A stretch of 64,000 nucleotides of DNA, taken from positions 374,001 to 438,000 of the forward strand of contig NC_064040.1 in NCBI RefSeq assembly GCF_932526225.1, in the 5' to 3' direction. The notes beneath the pieces were generated by a model. The model was given only the letters and a program-made list of their open reading frames with translations. It was not told the DNA's origin and made no database searches. The stretch is from Nematostella vectensis. Its lineage: Eukaryota > Cnidaria > Anthozoa > Actiniaria > Edwardsiidae. Of the stretch, positions 46,600 through 58,816 are shown piece by piece. The first letter of the stretch is position 1. Each line of letters begins with the position of its first letter. A program made the position numbers and the translations under genes.

Positions 46600-49300
46600 G
46601 TTAGTAGTCAAGTGCCCGCAACGAAAGACTAACGTGGCATTGCTGAAGGGAATCGTAATGAAAATTACTTTTAATACTATTGGTATCGTAAACTATCCCA
46701 AGCAAAGTCAACATCGGACTGGAGGTTACATTCGGGAAAAGCTTCAGGGTTACATTCGGGAATTTGTTTTACGAGTGTAACCTCCAAAAGGTTACAATCA
46801 ATATTTTTTTTTTTTCGAATGTAAATTCCAAAAAGTAACATTAGGAAAAATAAAACAGTATACTCAGAAAAAAAGGTATATCAATCTATCGAGCGCTATG
46901 CTCTATGTTAGAATCTACTTAATCAAGTTATCCAAGGAATCTAGTTAGTTCTTGTGCGCATAAAATATGTACAGGATCCTGAACAAAGCATGAGCACATC
47001 AAAGATGCTGAGAGTACATAAAAATGTCCCTATACCTTCTTTTTATGTCATGACACACCAAGAACAGTATAATTAAGTATCGATATTTAAAAAAAAAAAT
47101 AAAGAAAAAAAAAATAGGCTATCAGCGGGAATCGAACCCGGGTCGCTGCGGTAGTAGTCAAGTGCCCGCAACGAAAGACTAACGTGGCATTGCTGAAGGG
47201 AATTGTAATGAAAATTACTTTTAATACTATTGGTATCGTAAACTATCCCAAGCAAAGTCACCATCGGACTGGAGGTTACATTCGGGAAAAGCTTTAGGGT
47301 TACATTCGGGAATTTGTTTTACGAGTGTAACCTCCAAAAGGTTACAATCGATAATTTTTTTTCCGAATGTAAATTCCAAAAAGTAACATTAGGAAAAATA
47401 AAACAGTATACTCGGAAAAAAAGGTATATCAATCTATCGAGCGCTATGCTCTATGTTAGAATCTACTTAATCAAGTTATCCAAGGAATCTAGTTAGTTCT
47501 TGTGTGCATAAAATATGTACAGGATCCTGAACAAAGCATGAGCAGATCAAAGATGCTGAGAGTACATCAAAATGTCCCTATACCTTCTTTTTATGTCATG
47601 ACACACCAAGAACAGTATAATTAAGTATCGATATTTAAAAAAAAAATAAAGAAAAAATAATAGGCTATCAGCGGGAATCAAACCCGGGTCGCTGCGTTAG
47701 TAGTCAAGTGCCCGCAACGAAAGACTAACGTGGCATTGCTGAAGGGAATCGTAATGAAAATTACTTTTAATACTATTGGTATCGTAAACTATCCCAAGCA
47801 AAGTCAACATCGGACTGGAGGTTACATTCGGGAAAAGCTTCAGGGTTACATTCGGGAATTTGTTTTACGAGTGTAACCTCCAAAATGTTACAATCAATAT
47901 TTTTTTTTTTTCGAATGTAAATTCCAAAAAGTAACATTAGGAAAAATAAAACAGTATACTCAGAAAAAAAGGTATATCAATCTATCGAGCGCTATGCTCT
48001 ATGTTAGAATCTACTTAATCAAGTTATCCAAGGAATCTAGTTAGTTCTTGTGCGCATAAAATATGTACAGGATCCTGAACAAAGCATGAGCACATCAAAG
48101 ATGCTGAGAGTACATAAAAATGTCCCTATACCTTCTTTTTATGTCATGACACACCAAGAACAGTATAATTAAGTATCGATATTTAAAAAAAAAAATAAAG
48201 AAAAAAAAAATAGGCTATCAGCGGGAATCGAACCCGGGTCGCTGCGGTAGTAGTCAAGTGCCCGCAACGAAAGACTAACGTGGCATTGCTGAAGGGAATT
48301 GTAATGAAAATTACTTTTAATACTATTGGTATCGTAAACTATCCCAAGCAAAGTCAACATCGGACTGGAGGTTACATTCGGGAAAAGCTTCAGGGTTACA
48401 TTCGGGAATTTGTTTTACGAGTGTAACCTCCAAAAGGTTACAATCAATATTTTTTTTTTTTCGAATGTAAATTCCAAAAAGTAACATTAGGAAAAATAAA
48501 ACAGTATACTCAGAAAAAAAGGTATATCAATCTATCGAGCGCTATGCTCTATGTTAGAATCTACTTAATCAAGTTATCCAAGGAATCTAGTTAGTTCTTG
48601 TGCGCATAAAATATGTACAGGATCCTGAACAAAGCATGAGCACATCAAAGATGCTGAGAGTACATAAAAATGTCCCTATACCTTCTTTTTATGTCATGAC
48701 ACACCAAGAACAGTATAATTAAGTATCGATATTTAAAAAAAAAAATAAAGAAAAAAAAATAGGCTATCAGCGGGAATCGAACCCGGGTCGCTGCGGTAGT
48801 AGTCAAGTGCCCGCAACGAAAGACTAACGTGGCATTGCTGAAGGGAATTGTAATGAAAATTACTTTTAATACTATTGGTATCGTAAACTATCCCAAGCAA
48901 AGTCACCATCGGACTGGAGGTTACATTCGGGAAAAGCTTTAGGGTTACATTCGGGAATTTGTTTTACGAGTGTAACCTCCAAAAGGTTACAATCGATAAT
49001 TTTTTTTCCGAATGTAAATTCCAAAAAGTAACATTAGGAAAAATAAAACAGTATACTCGGAAAAAAAGGTATATCAATCTATCGAGCGCTATGCTCTATG
49101 TTAGAATCTACTTAATCAAGTTATCCAAGGAATCTAGTTAGTTCTTGTGTGCATAAAATATGTACAGGATCCTGAACAAAGCATGAGCAGATCAAAGATG
49201 CTGAGAGTACATCAAAATGTCCCTATACCTTCTTTTTATGTCATGACACACCAAGAACAGTATAATTAAGTATCGATATTTAAAAAAAAAAATAAAGAAA
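46600..49300 (+). repeat. Short-range monomer and dimer duplications in B1
   Basis: Three nearby units share a long T run followed by tcgaatg (about 46,802, 47,900 and 48,448), together with the tag actcagaaa and gtgcgcataaa. Units with GGATCC at 47,522 and 49,167 share the tag gagcagatc and gtacatcaaaatg. The pattern x-y-x-x-y suggests duplication of a dimer plus a single monomer. The same arrangement is in B2 (about 58,850-61,550), so it came before the B1/B2 duplication. Confidence 0.75.
47663..47734 (-). pseudogene. tRNA-like segment, B1-specific CpA change
   Basis: The T-loop CpG is CA here (47,679-47,680), while the exact HOR counterpart in B2 (59,915-59,986) keeps CG. The transition therefore most likely arose after B1 and B2 separated. 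This is the clearest single example in the window of recent change at this CpG. Confidence 0.75.
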
Positions 49301-49855
49301 AAATAATAGGCTATCAGCGGGAATCGAACCCGGGTCGCTGCGTTAGTAGTCAAGTGCCCGCAACGAAAGACTAACGTTGCATTGCTGAAGGGAATTGTAA
49401 TGAAAATTACTTTTAATACTATTGGTATCGTAAACTATCCCAAGCAAAGTCACCATCGGACTGGAGGTTACATTCGGGAAAAGCTTCAGGGTTACATTCG
49501 GGAATTTGTTTTACGAGTGTAACCTCCAAAAGGTTACAATCGATAATTTTTTTTCCGAATGTAAATTCCAAAAAGTAACATTAGGAAAAATAAAACAGTA
49601 TACTCGAAAAAAAAGGTATATCAATCTATCGAGCGCTATGCTCTATGTTAGAATCTACTTAATCAAGTTATCCAAGGAATCTAGTTAGTTCTTGTGTGCA
49701 TAAAATATGTACAGGATCCTGAACAAAGCATGAGCACATCAAAGATGCTGAGAGTACATCAAAATGTCCCTATACCTTCTTTTTATGTCATGACACACCA
49801 AGAACAGTATAATTAAGTATCGATATTTAAAAAAAAAAATAAAGAAACAAAAATA

Positions 49856-49927
49856 GGCTATCAGCGGGAATGTAACCCGGGTCGCTGCGTTAGTAGTCAA
49901 GTGTCCGCAACGAAAGACTAACGTGGC
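49856..49927 (-). pseudogene. tRNA-like segment with gaatgtaac T loop (B)
   Basis: A further change of the gaatgcaac class (C to T), so the minus strand reads TTACATT in the T loop. The A tract next to it is interrupted by a C (aaagaaacaaaaa). Counterparts lie at about 53,693 and 62,109. The last also has an extra change (cggtaatg). Confidence 0.7.
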
Positions 49928-52900
49928 ATTGCTGAAGGGAATTGTAATGAAAATTACTTTTAATACTATTGGTATCGTAAACTATCCCAAGAAAAGTCAC
50001 CATCGGACTGGAGGTTACATTCGGGAAAAGCTTCAGGGTTACATTCGGGAATTTGTTTTACGAGTGTAACCTCCAAAAGGTTACAATCGATAATTTTTTT
50101 TCGGAATGTAAATTCCAAAAAGTAACATTAGGAAAAATAAAACAGTATACTCGGAAAAAAGGTATATCAATCTATCGAGCGCTATGCTCTATGTTAGAAT
50201 CTACTTAATCAAGTTATCCAAGAAATCTAGTTAGTTCTTGTGTGCATAAAATATGTGCAGGATCCTGAACAAAGCATGAGCACATCAAAGATGCTGAGAG
50301 TACATAAAAATGAACCCTATACCTTCTTTTTATGTCATGACACACCAAGAACAGTATAATTAAGTATCGATATTTAAAAAAAAAAATAAAGAAAAAAAAT
50401 AGGCTATCAGCGGGAATCGAACCCGGGTAGCTGCGTTAGTAGTCAAGTGCCCGCAACGAAAGACTAACGTGGCATTGCTGAAGGGAATTGTAATGAAAAT
50501 TACTTTTAATACTATTTGTATCATAAACTATACCAAGCAAAGTCACCATCAGACTGGAGGTTACATTCGGGAAAAGCTTCAGGGTTACATTCGGGACTTT
50601 GTTTTACAAGTGTAACCTCCAAAAGGTTACAATCGATAATTTTTTTTCCGAATGTAAATTCCAAAAAGTAACATTAGGAAAAGAAAACAGTATACTCGGT
50701 AAAAAAGGTATATCAATCTATCGAGCGCTATGCTCTATGTTAGAATCTACTTAATCAAGTTATCCAAGGAATCTAGTTAGTTCTTGTGTGCATAAAATAT
50801 GTACAGGATCCTGAACAAAGTATGAGCACATCAAAGATGCTGAGAGTACATAAAAATGTCCCTATACCTTCTTTTTATGTCATGACACACCAAGAACAGT
50901 ATAAATAAGTATCGATATTTAAAAAAAAATAAAGAAAAAAAATAGGCTATCAGCGGGAACCGAACCCGGGTGGCTGCGGTAGTAGTCAAGTGCCCGCAAC
51001 GAAAGACTAACGTGGCATTGCTGAAGGGAATTGTAATGAAAATTACTGTTAATACTATTTGTATCGTAAACTATCCCAAGCAAAGTCACCATCGGACTGG
51101 AGGTTACATTCGGGAAAAGCTTCAGGGTTACATTCGGAATTTGTTTTACGAGTGTAACCTCCAAAAGGTTACAATCAATATTTTTTTTCCGAATGTAAAT
51201 TCCAAAAAGTAACATTAGGAAAAATAAAACAGTATACTCGGAAAAAAAGGTATATCAATCTATCGAGCGCTATGCTCTATGTTAGAATCTACTTAATCAA
51301 GTTATCCAAGGAATCTAGTTAGTTCTTGTGTGCATAAAATATGTACAGGATCCTGAACAAAGCATGAGCACATCAAAGATGCTGAGAGTACATAAAGATG
51401 TCCCTATACCTTCTTTTTATGTCATGACACACCAAGAACAGTATAATTAAGTATCGATATTTAAAAAAACATAATAAAGAAAAAAAAAATAGGCTATCAG
51501 TGGGAATCGAACCCGGGTCGCTGCGTTAGTAGTCAAGTGCCCGCAGCGAAAGACTAACGTGGCATTGCTGAAGGGAATGGTAATGAAAATTACTTTTAAT
51601 ACTATTGGTATCGTAAACTTTCCCAAGCAAAGTCACCATCGGACTGGAGGTTACATTCGGGAAATGCTTCAGGGTTACATTCGGGAATTTGTTTTACGAG
51701 TGTAACCTCCAAAAGGTTACAATCGATAATTTTTTTTTCGAATGTAAATTCCAAAAAGTAACATTAGGAAAAATAAAACAGTATACTCGGAAAAAAAGGT
51801 ATATCAATCTATCGAGCGCTATGCTCTATGTTAGAATCTACTTAATCAAGTTTTCCAAGGAATCTAGTTAGTTCTTGTGTGCATAAAATATGTACAGGAT
51901 CCTGAACAAAGCATGAGCACATCAAAGATGCTGAGAGTACATAAAAATGTCCCTATACCTTCTTTTTATGTCATGACACACCAAGAACAGTATAATTAAG
52001 TATCGATATTTAAAAAAAAATAAAGAAAAAAAAAAGGCTATCAGCGGGAATCGAACCCGGTTCGCTGGGTTAGTAGTCAAGTGCCCGCAACGAAAGACTA
52101 ACGTGGCATTACTGAAGGGAATTGTAATGAAAATTACTTTTAATACTATTGGTATCGTAAACTATCCCAAGCAAAGTCACCATCGGACTGGAGGTTACAT
52201 TCGGGAAAAGCTTCAGGGTTACATTCGGGAATTTGTTTTACGAGTGTAACCTCCAAAAGGTTACCATCGATAATTTTTTTTCCGAATGTAAATTCCAAAA
52301 AGTAACATTAGGAAAAATAAAACAGTATACTCGGAAAAAAAGGTATATCAATCTATCGAGCGCTATGCTCTATGTTAGAATCTACTTAATCAAGTTATCC
52401 AAGGAATCTAGTTAGTTCTTGTGTGCATAAAATATGTACAGGATCCTGAACAAAGTATGAGCACATCAAAGATTCTGAGAGTACATAAAAATGTCCCTAT
52501 ACCTTCTTTTTATGTCATGACACACCAAGAACAGTATAATTAAGTATCGATATTTAAAAAAAAAAAGAAAGAAAAAAAAATAGGCTATCAGCGGGAATCG
52601 AACCCGGGTCGCTGCGGTAGTAGTCAAGTGCCCGCAACGAAAGACTAACGTGGCATTGCTGAAGGGAATTGTAATGAAAATTACTTTTAATACTATTGGT
52701 ATCGTAAACTATCCCAAGCAAAGTCACCATCGGACTTGAGGTTACATTCGGGAAAAGCTTTAGGGTTACATTCGGGAATTTGATTTACGAGTGTAACCTC
52801 CAAAAGGTTACAATCGATAATTTTTTTTTTCCGAATGTAAATTCCAAAAAGTAACATTAGGAAAAATAAAACAGTATACTCGGAAAAAAAGGTATATCAA

Positions 52901-53651
52901 TCTATCGAGCGCTATGCTCTATGTTAGAATCTACTTAATCAAGTTATCCAAGGAATCTAGTTAGTTCTTGTGCGCATAAAATATGTACAGGATCCTGAAC
53001 AAAGCATGAGCACATCAAAGATGCTGAGAGTACATCAAAATGTCCCTATACCTTTTTTTATGTCATGACACACCAAGAACAGTATAATTAAGTATCGATA
53101 TTTTTAAAAAAAAAAAAAGAAAAAAAAAATAGGCTATCAGCGGGAATCGAACCCGGGTCGCTGCGTTAGTAGTCAAGTGCCCGCAACGAAAGACTAACGT
53201 GGCATTGCTGAAGGGAATCGTAATGAAAATTACTTTTAATACTATTGGTATCGTAAACTATCCCAAGCAAAGTCAACATCGGACTGGAGGTTACATTCGG
53301 GAAAAGCTTCAGGGTTACATTCGGGAATTTGTTTTACGAGTGTAACCTCCAAAAGGTTACAATCAATATTTTTTTTTCCGAATGTAAATTCCAAAAAGTA
53401 ACATTAGGAAAAATAAAACAGTAAACTCGGAAAAAAAGGTATATCAATCTATCGAGCGCTATGCTCTATGTTAGAATCTACTTAATCAAGTTATCCAAGG
53501 AATCTAGTTAGTTCTTGTGCGCATAAAATATGTACAGGATCCTGAACAAAGCATGAGCACATCAAAGATGCTGAGAGTACATAAAAATGTCCCTATACCT
53601 TCTTTTTATGTCATGACACACCAAGAACAGTATAATTAAGTATCGATATTT

Positions 53652-53690
53652 AAAAAAAAAAATAAAGAAAAAAAAATAAAGAAACAAAAA
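53652..53690 (-). repeat. Double A-rich tract (B1)
   Basis: Two TAAAG-type segments are joined to the aaagaaacaaaaa ending typical of the gaatgtaac unit at 49,856. This looks like an exchange inside the A tract between two monomer types, and it gives a 560-bp landmark interval. Confidence 0.75.
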
Positions 53691-54427
53691 TAGGCTATCA
53701 GCGGGAATGTAACCCGGGTCGCTGCGTTAGTAGTCAAGTGTCCGCAACGAAAGACTAACGTGGCATTGCTGAAGGGAATTGTAATGAAAATTACTTTTAA
53801 TACTATTGGTATCGTAAACTATCCCAAGAAAAGTCACCATCGGACTGGAGGTTACATTCGGGAAAAGCTTCAGGGTTACATTCGGGAATTTGTTTTACGA
53901 GTGTAACCTCCAAAAGGTTACAATCGATAATTTTTTTTCGGAATGTAAATTCCAAAAAGTAACATTAGGAAAAATAAAACAGTATACTCGGAAAAAAGGT
54001 ATATCAATCTATCGAGCGCTATGCTCTATGTTAGAATCTACTTAATCAAGTTATCCAAGAAATCTAGTTAGTTCTTGTGTGCATAAAATATGTGCAGGAT
54101 CCTGAACAAAGCATGAGCACATCAAAGATGCTGAGAGTACATAAAAATGAACCCTATACCTTCTTTTTATGTCATGACACACCAAGAACAGTATAATTAA
54201 GTATCGATATTTAAAAAAAAAATAAAGAAAAAAAATAGGCTATCAGCGGGAATCGAACCCGGGTAGCTGCGTTAGTAGTCAAGTGCCCGCAACGAAAGAC
54301 TAACGTGGCATTGCTGAAGGGAATTGTAATGAAAATTACTTTTAATACTATTTGTATCATAAACTATACCAAGCAAAGTCACCATCAGACTGGAGGTTAC
54401 ATTCGGGAAAAGCTTCAGGGTTACATT

Positions 54428-54490
54428 CGGGAATCGAACCCGGGTCGCTGCGTTAGTAGTCAAGTGCCCGCAACATAAGACTAACGTGGC
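54428..54490 (-). pseudogene. Truncated tRNA-like segment, second copy (B2)
   Basis: The junction and private change (acataagac) are the same as at 42,176-42,238, offset 12,252. The left flank differs: here it has tatttgtatcataaac and tcagactgg (about 54,350-54,394), as in the B-specific unit near 50,512-50,556. The first copy is preceded by ordinary tattggtatcgtaaac and tcggactgg. The junction is thus the start of the B unit, and the change of left flank marks where B1 and B2 were joined. Confidence 0.85.
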
Positions 54491-54939
54491 ATTGCTGAAG
54501 GGAATTGTAATGAAAATTACTTTTAATACTATTGGTATCGTAAACTATCCCAAGCAAAGTCACCATCGGACTGGATGTTACATTCGGGAAAAGCTTCAGG
54601 GTTACATTCGGGAATTTGTTTTACGAGTGTAACCTCCAAAAGGTTACAATCAATATTTTTTTTTTCCGAATGTAAATTCCAAAAAGTAACATTAGGAAAA
54701 ATAAAACAGTATACTCGGAAAAAAAGGTATATCAATCTATCGAGCGCTATGCTCTATGTTAGAATCTACTTAATCAAGTTATCCAAGGAATCTAGTTAGT
54801 TCTTGTGTGCATAAAATATGTACAGGATCCTGAACAAAGCATGAGCACATCAAAGATGCTGAGAGTACATAAAAATGTCCCTATACCTTCTTTTTATGTC
54901 ATGACACACCAAGAACAGTATAATTACGTATCGATATTT

Positions 54940-54990
54940 AAAAAAAAATAAAGAAAAAAAAATAAAGAAAAAAAAATAAAGAAAAAAAAA
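54940..54990 (-). repeat. Triple A-rich tract (B2 copy)
   Basis: Counterpart of 42,688-42,738 at offset 12,252, with the same length. Confidence 0.9.
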
Positions 54991-57900
54991 TAGGCTATCA
55001 GCGGGAATCAAACCCGGGTCGCTGCGTTAGTAGTCAAGTGCCCGCAACGAAAGACTAACGTGGCATTGCTGAAGGGAATTGTAATGAAAATTAATTTTAA
55101 TACTATTGGTATCGTAAACTATCCCAAGCAAAGTCACCATCGGACTGGAGGTTACATTCGGGAAAAGCTTCAGGGTTACATTCGGGAATTTGTTTTACGA
55201 GTGTAACCTCCAAAAGGTTACAATCGATAATTTTTTTTCCGAATGTAAATTCAAAAAAGTAACATTAGGAAAAATAAAACAGTATACTCGAAAAAAAGGT
55301 ATATCAATCTATCGAGCGCTATGCTGTATGTTAGAATCTACTTAATCAAGTTATCCAAGGAATCTAGTTAGTTCTTGTGCGCATAAAATATGTACAGGAT
55401 CCTGAACAAAGCATGAGCACATCAAAGATGCTGAGAGTACATCAAAATGTCCCTATACCTTTTTTTTTATGTCATGACACACCAAGAACAGTATAATTAA
55501 GTATCGATATTTTAAAAAAAAAATAAAGAAAAAAAAATAGGCTATCAGCGGGAATCGAACCCGGGTCGTTGCGTTAGTAGTCAAGTGCCCGCAACGAAAG
55601 ACTAACGTGGCATTGCTGAAGGGAATCGTAATGAAAATTACTTTTAATACTATTGGTATCGTAAACTATCCCAAGCAAAGTCAACATCGGACTGGAGGTT
55701 ACATTCGGGAAAAGCTTCAGGGTTACATTCGGGAATTTGTTTTACGAGTGTAACCTCCAAAAGGTTACAATCAATATTTTTTTTTCCGAATGTAAATTCC
55801 AAAAAGTAACATTAGGAAAAATAAAACAGTATACTCGGAAAAAAAGGTATATCAATCTATCGAGCGCTATGCTCTATGTTAGAATCTACTTAATCAAGTT
55901 ATCCAAGGAATCTAGTTAGTTCTTGTGTGCATAAAATATGTACAGGATCCTGAACAAAGCATGAGCACATCAAAGATGCTGAGAGTACATAAAAATGTCC
56001 CTATACCTTCTTTTTATGTCATGACACACCAAGAACAGTATAATTAAGTATCGATATTAAAAAAAAAAAAATAAAGAAAAAAAAAATAGGCTATCAGCGG
56101 GAATCGAACCCGGGTCGCTGCGGTAGTAGTCAAGTGCCCGCAACGAAAGACTAACGTGGCATTGCTGAAGGGAATTGTAATGAAAATTACTTTTAATACT
56201 ATTGGTATCGTAAACTATCCCAAGCAAAGTCACCATCGGACTGGAGGTTACATTCGGGAAAAGCTTTAGGGTTACATTCGGGAATTTGTTTTACGAGTGT
56301 AACCTCCAAAAGGTTACAATCGATAATTTTTTTTCCGAATGTAAATTCCAAAAAGTAACATTAGGAAAAATAAAACAGTATACTCGGACAAAAAGGTATA
56401 TCAATCTATCGAGCGCTATGCTCTATGTTAGAATCTACTTAATCAAGTTATCCAAGGAATCTAGTTAGTTCTTGTGTGCATAAAATATGTACAGGATCCT
56501 GAACAAAGCATGAGCAGATCAAAGATGCTGAGAGTACATCAAAATGTCCCTATACCTTCTTTTTATGTCATGACACACCAAGAACAGTATAATTAAGTAT
56601 CGATATTTAAAAAAAAAAAATAAAGAAAAAATAATAGGCTATCAGAGGGAATCGAACCCGGGTCGCTGCGTTAGTAGTCAAGTGCCCGCAACGAAAGACT
56701 AACGTTGCATTGCTGAAGGGAATTGTAATGAAAATTACTTTTAATACTATTGGTATCGTAAACTATCCCAAGCAAAGTCACCATCGGACTGGAGGTTACA
56801 TTCGGGAAAAGCTTCAGGGTTACATTCGGGAATTTGTTTTACGAGTGTAACCTCCAAAAGGTTACAATCGATAATTTTTTTTCCGAATGTAAATTCCAAA
56901 AAGTAACATTAGGAAAAATAAAACAGTATACTCGGAAAAAAAGGTATATCAATCTATCGAGCGCTATGCTCTATGTTAGAATCTACTTAATCAAGTTATC
57001 CAAGGAATCTAGTTAGTTCTTGTGTGCATAAAATATGTACAGGATCCTGAACAAAGCATGAGCACATCAAAGATGCTGAGAGTACATCAAAATGTCCCTA
57101 TACCTTCTTTTTATGTCATGACACACCACGAACAGTATAATTAAGTATCGATATTTAAAAAAAAAAAAAAGAAACAAAAATAGGCTATCAGCGGGAATGC
57201 AACCCGGGTCGCTGCGTTAGTAGTCAAGTGTCCGCAACAAAAGACTAACGTGGCATTGCTGAAGGGAATTGTAATGAAAATTACTTTTAATACTATTGGT
57301 ATCGTAAACTATCCCAAGCAAAGTCACCATCGGACTCGAGGTTACATTCGGGAAAAGCTTCAGGGTTACACTCGGGAATTTGTTTTACGAGTGTAACCTC
57401 CAAAAGGTTACAATCAATAAATTTTTTTCCGAATGTAAATTCCAAAAAGTAACATCAGGAAAAATAAAACAGTATACTCGGAAAAAAAGGTATATCAATC
57501 TATCGAGCGCTATGCTCTATGTTAGAATCTACTTAATCAAGTTATCCAAGGAATCTAGTTAGTTCTTGTGTGCATAAAATATGTACAGGATCCTGAACAA
57601 AGCATGAGCACATCAAAGATTCTGAGAGTACATAAAAATGTCCCTATACCTTCTTTTTATGTCATGACACACCAAGAACAGTATAATTAAGTATCGATAT
57701 TAAAAAAAAATAAAGAAAAAAAAATAGGCTATCAGCGGGAATCGAACCCGGGTCGCTGCGGTAGTAGTCAAGTGCCCGCTCGAAAGACTAACGTGGCATT
57801 GCTGAAGGGAATTGTAATGAAAATTACTTTTAATACTATTGGTATCGTAAACTATCCAAAGCAAAGTCACCATCGGACTGGAGGTTACATTCGGGAAAAG

Positions 57901-58791
57901 CTTCAGGGTTACATTCGGGAATTTGTTTTGCGAGTGTAACCTCCAAAAGGTTACCATCGATAATTTTTTTTCCGAATGTAAATTCCAAAAAATAACATTA
58001 GGAAAAATAAAACAGTATACTCGGAAAAAAAGGTATATCAATCTATCGAGCGCTATGCTCTATGTTAGAATCTACTTAATCAAGTTATCCAAGGAATCTA
58101 GTTAGTTCTTGTGTGCATAAAATATGTACAGGATCCTGAACAAAGCATGAGCACATCAAAGATTCTGAGAGTACATAAAAATGTCCCTATACCTTCTTTT
58201 TATGTCATGACACACCAAGAACAGTATAATTAAGTATCGATATTAAAAAAAAAAAAAAAGAAAAAAAAAATAGGCTATCAGCGGGAATCGAACCCGGGTA
58301 GCTGCGTTAGTAGTCAAGTGCCCGCAACGAAAGACTAACGTGGCATTGCTGAAGGGGATTGTAATGAAAATTACTTTTAATACTATTGGTATCGTAAACT
58401 ATCCCAAGCAAAGTCACCATCGGACTGGAGGTCACATTCGGGAAAAGCTTTAGGGTTACATTCGGGAATTTGTTTTACGAGTGTAACCTCCAAAAGGTTA
58501 CAATCGATAATTTTTTTTCCGAATGTAAATTCCAAAAAGTAACATTAGGAAAAATAAACAGTATACTCGTAAAAAAAGGTATATCAATCTATCGAGCGCT
58601 ATGCTGTATGTTAGAATCTACTTAATCAAGTTATCCAAGGAATCTAGTTAGTTCTTGTGCGCATAAAATATGTACAGGATCCTGAACAAAGCATGAGCAC
58701 ATCAAAGATGCTGAGAGTACATCAAAATGTCCCTATACCTTTTTTTTATGTCATGACACACCAAGAACAGTATAATTAAGTATGGATATTT

Positions 58792-58816
58792 AAAAAAAAA
58801 AAAAAAAAAAAAAAAA
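58792..58816 (-). repeat. Pure 25-A tract (B2)
   Basis: Counterpart of 46,540-46,564 with the same length and the same tatggat change upstream. Confidence 0.85.

Larger units (their letters stand above)
42176..54427 (+). repeat. Higher-order repeat B1 (22 monomers, 12,252 bp)
   Basis: GGATCC starts: 42573, 43145, 43693, 44242, 44790, 45336, 45879, 46425, 46974, 47522, 48070, 48620, 49167, 49714, 50260, 50806, 51348, 51897, 52441, 52990, 53537, 54097. The block opens with a truncated monomer. Landmarks from 42,573 to 45,879 match A1 units 19-25 at a constant offset of 32,438, so the A and B families share this segment of about 3.7 kb. The remaining units are B-specific. The unit before 54,097 has an expanded A tract (560-bp spacing). 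Confidence 0.92.
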
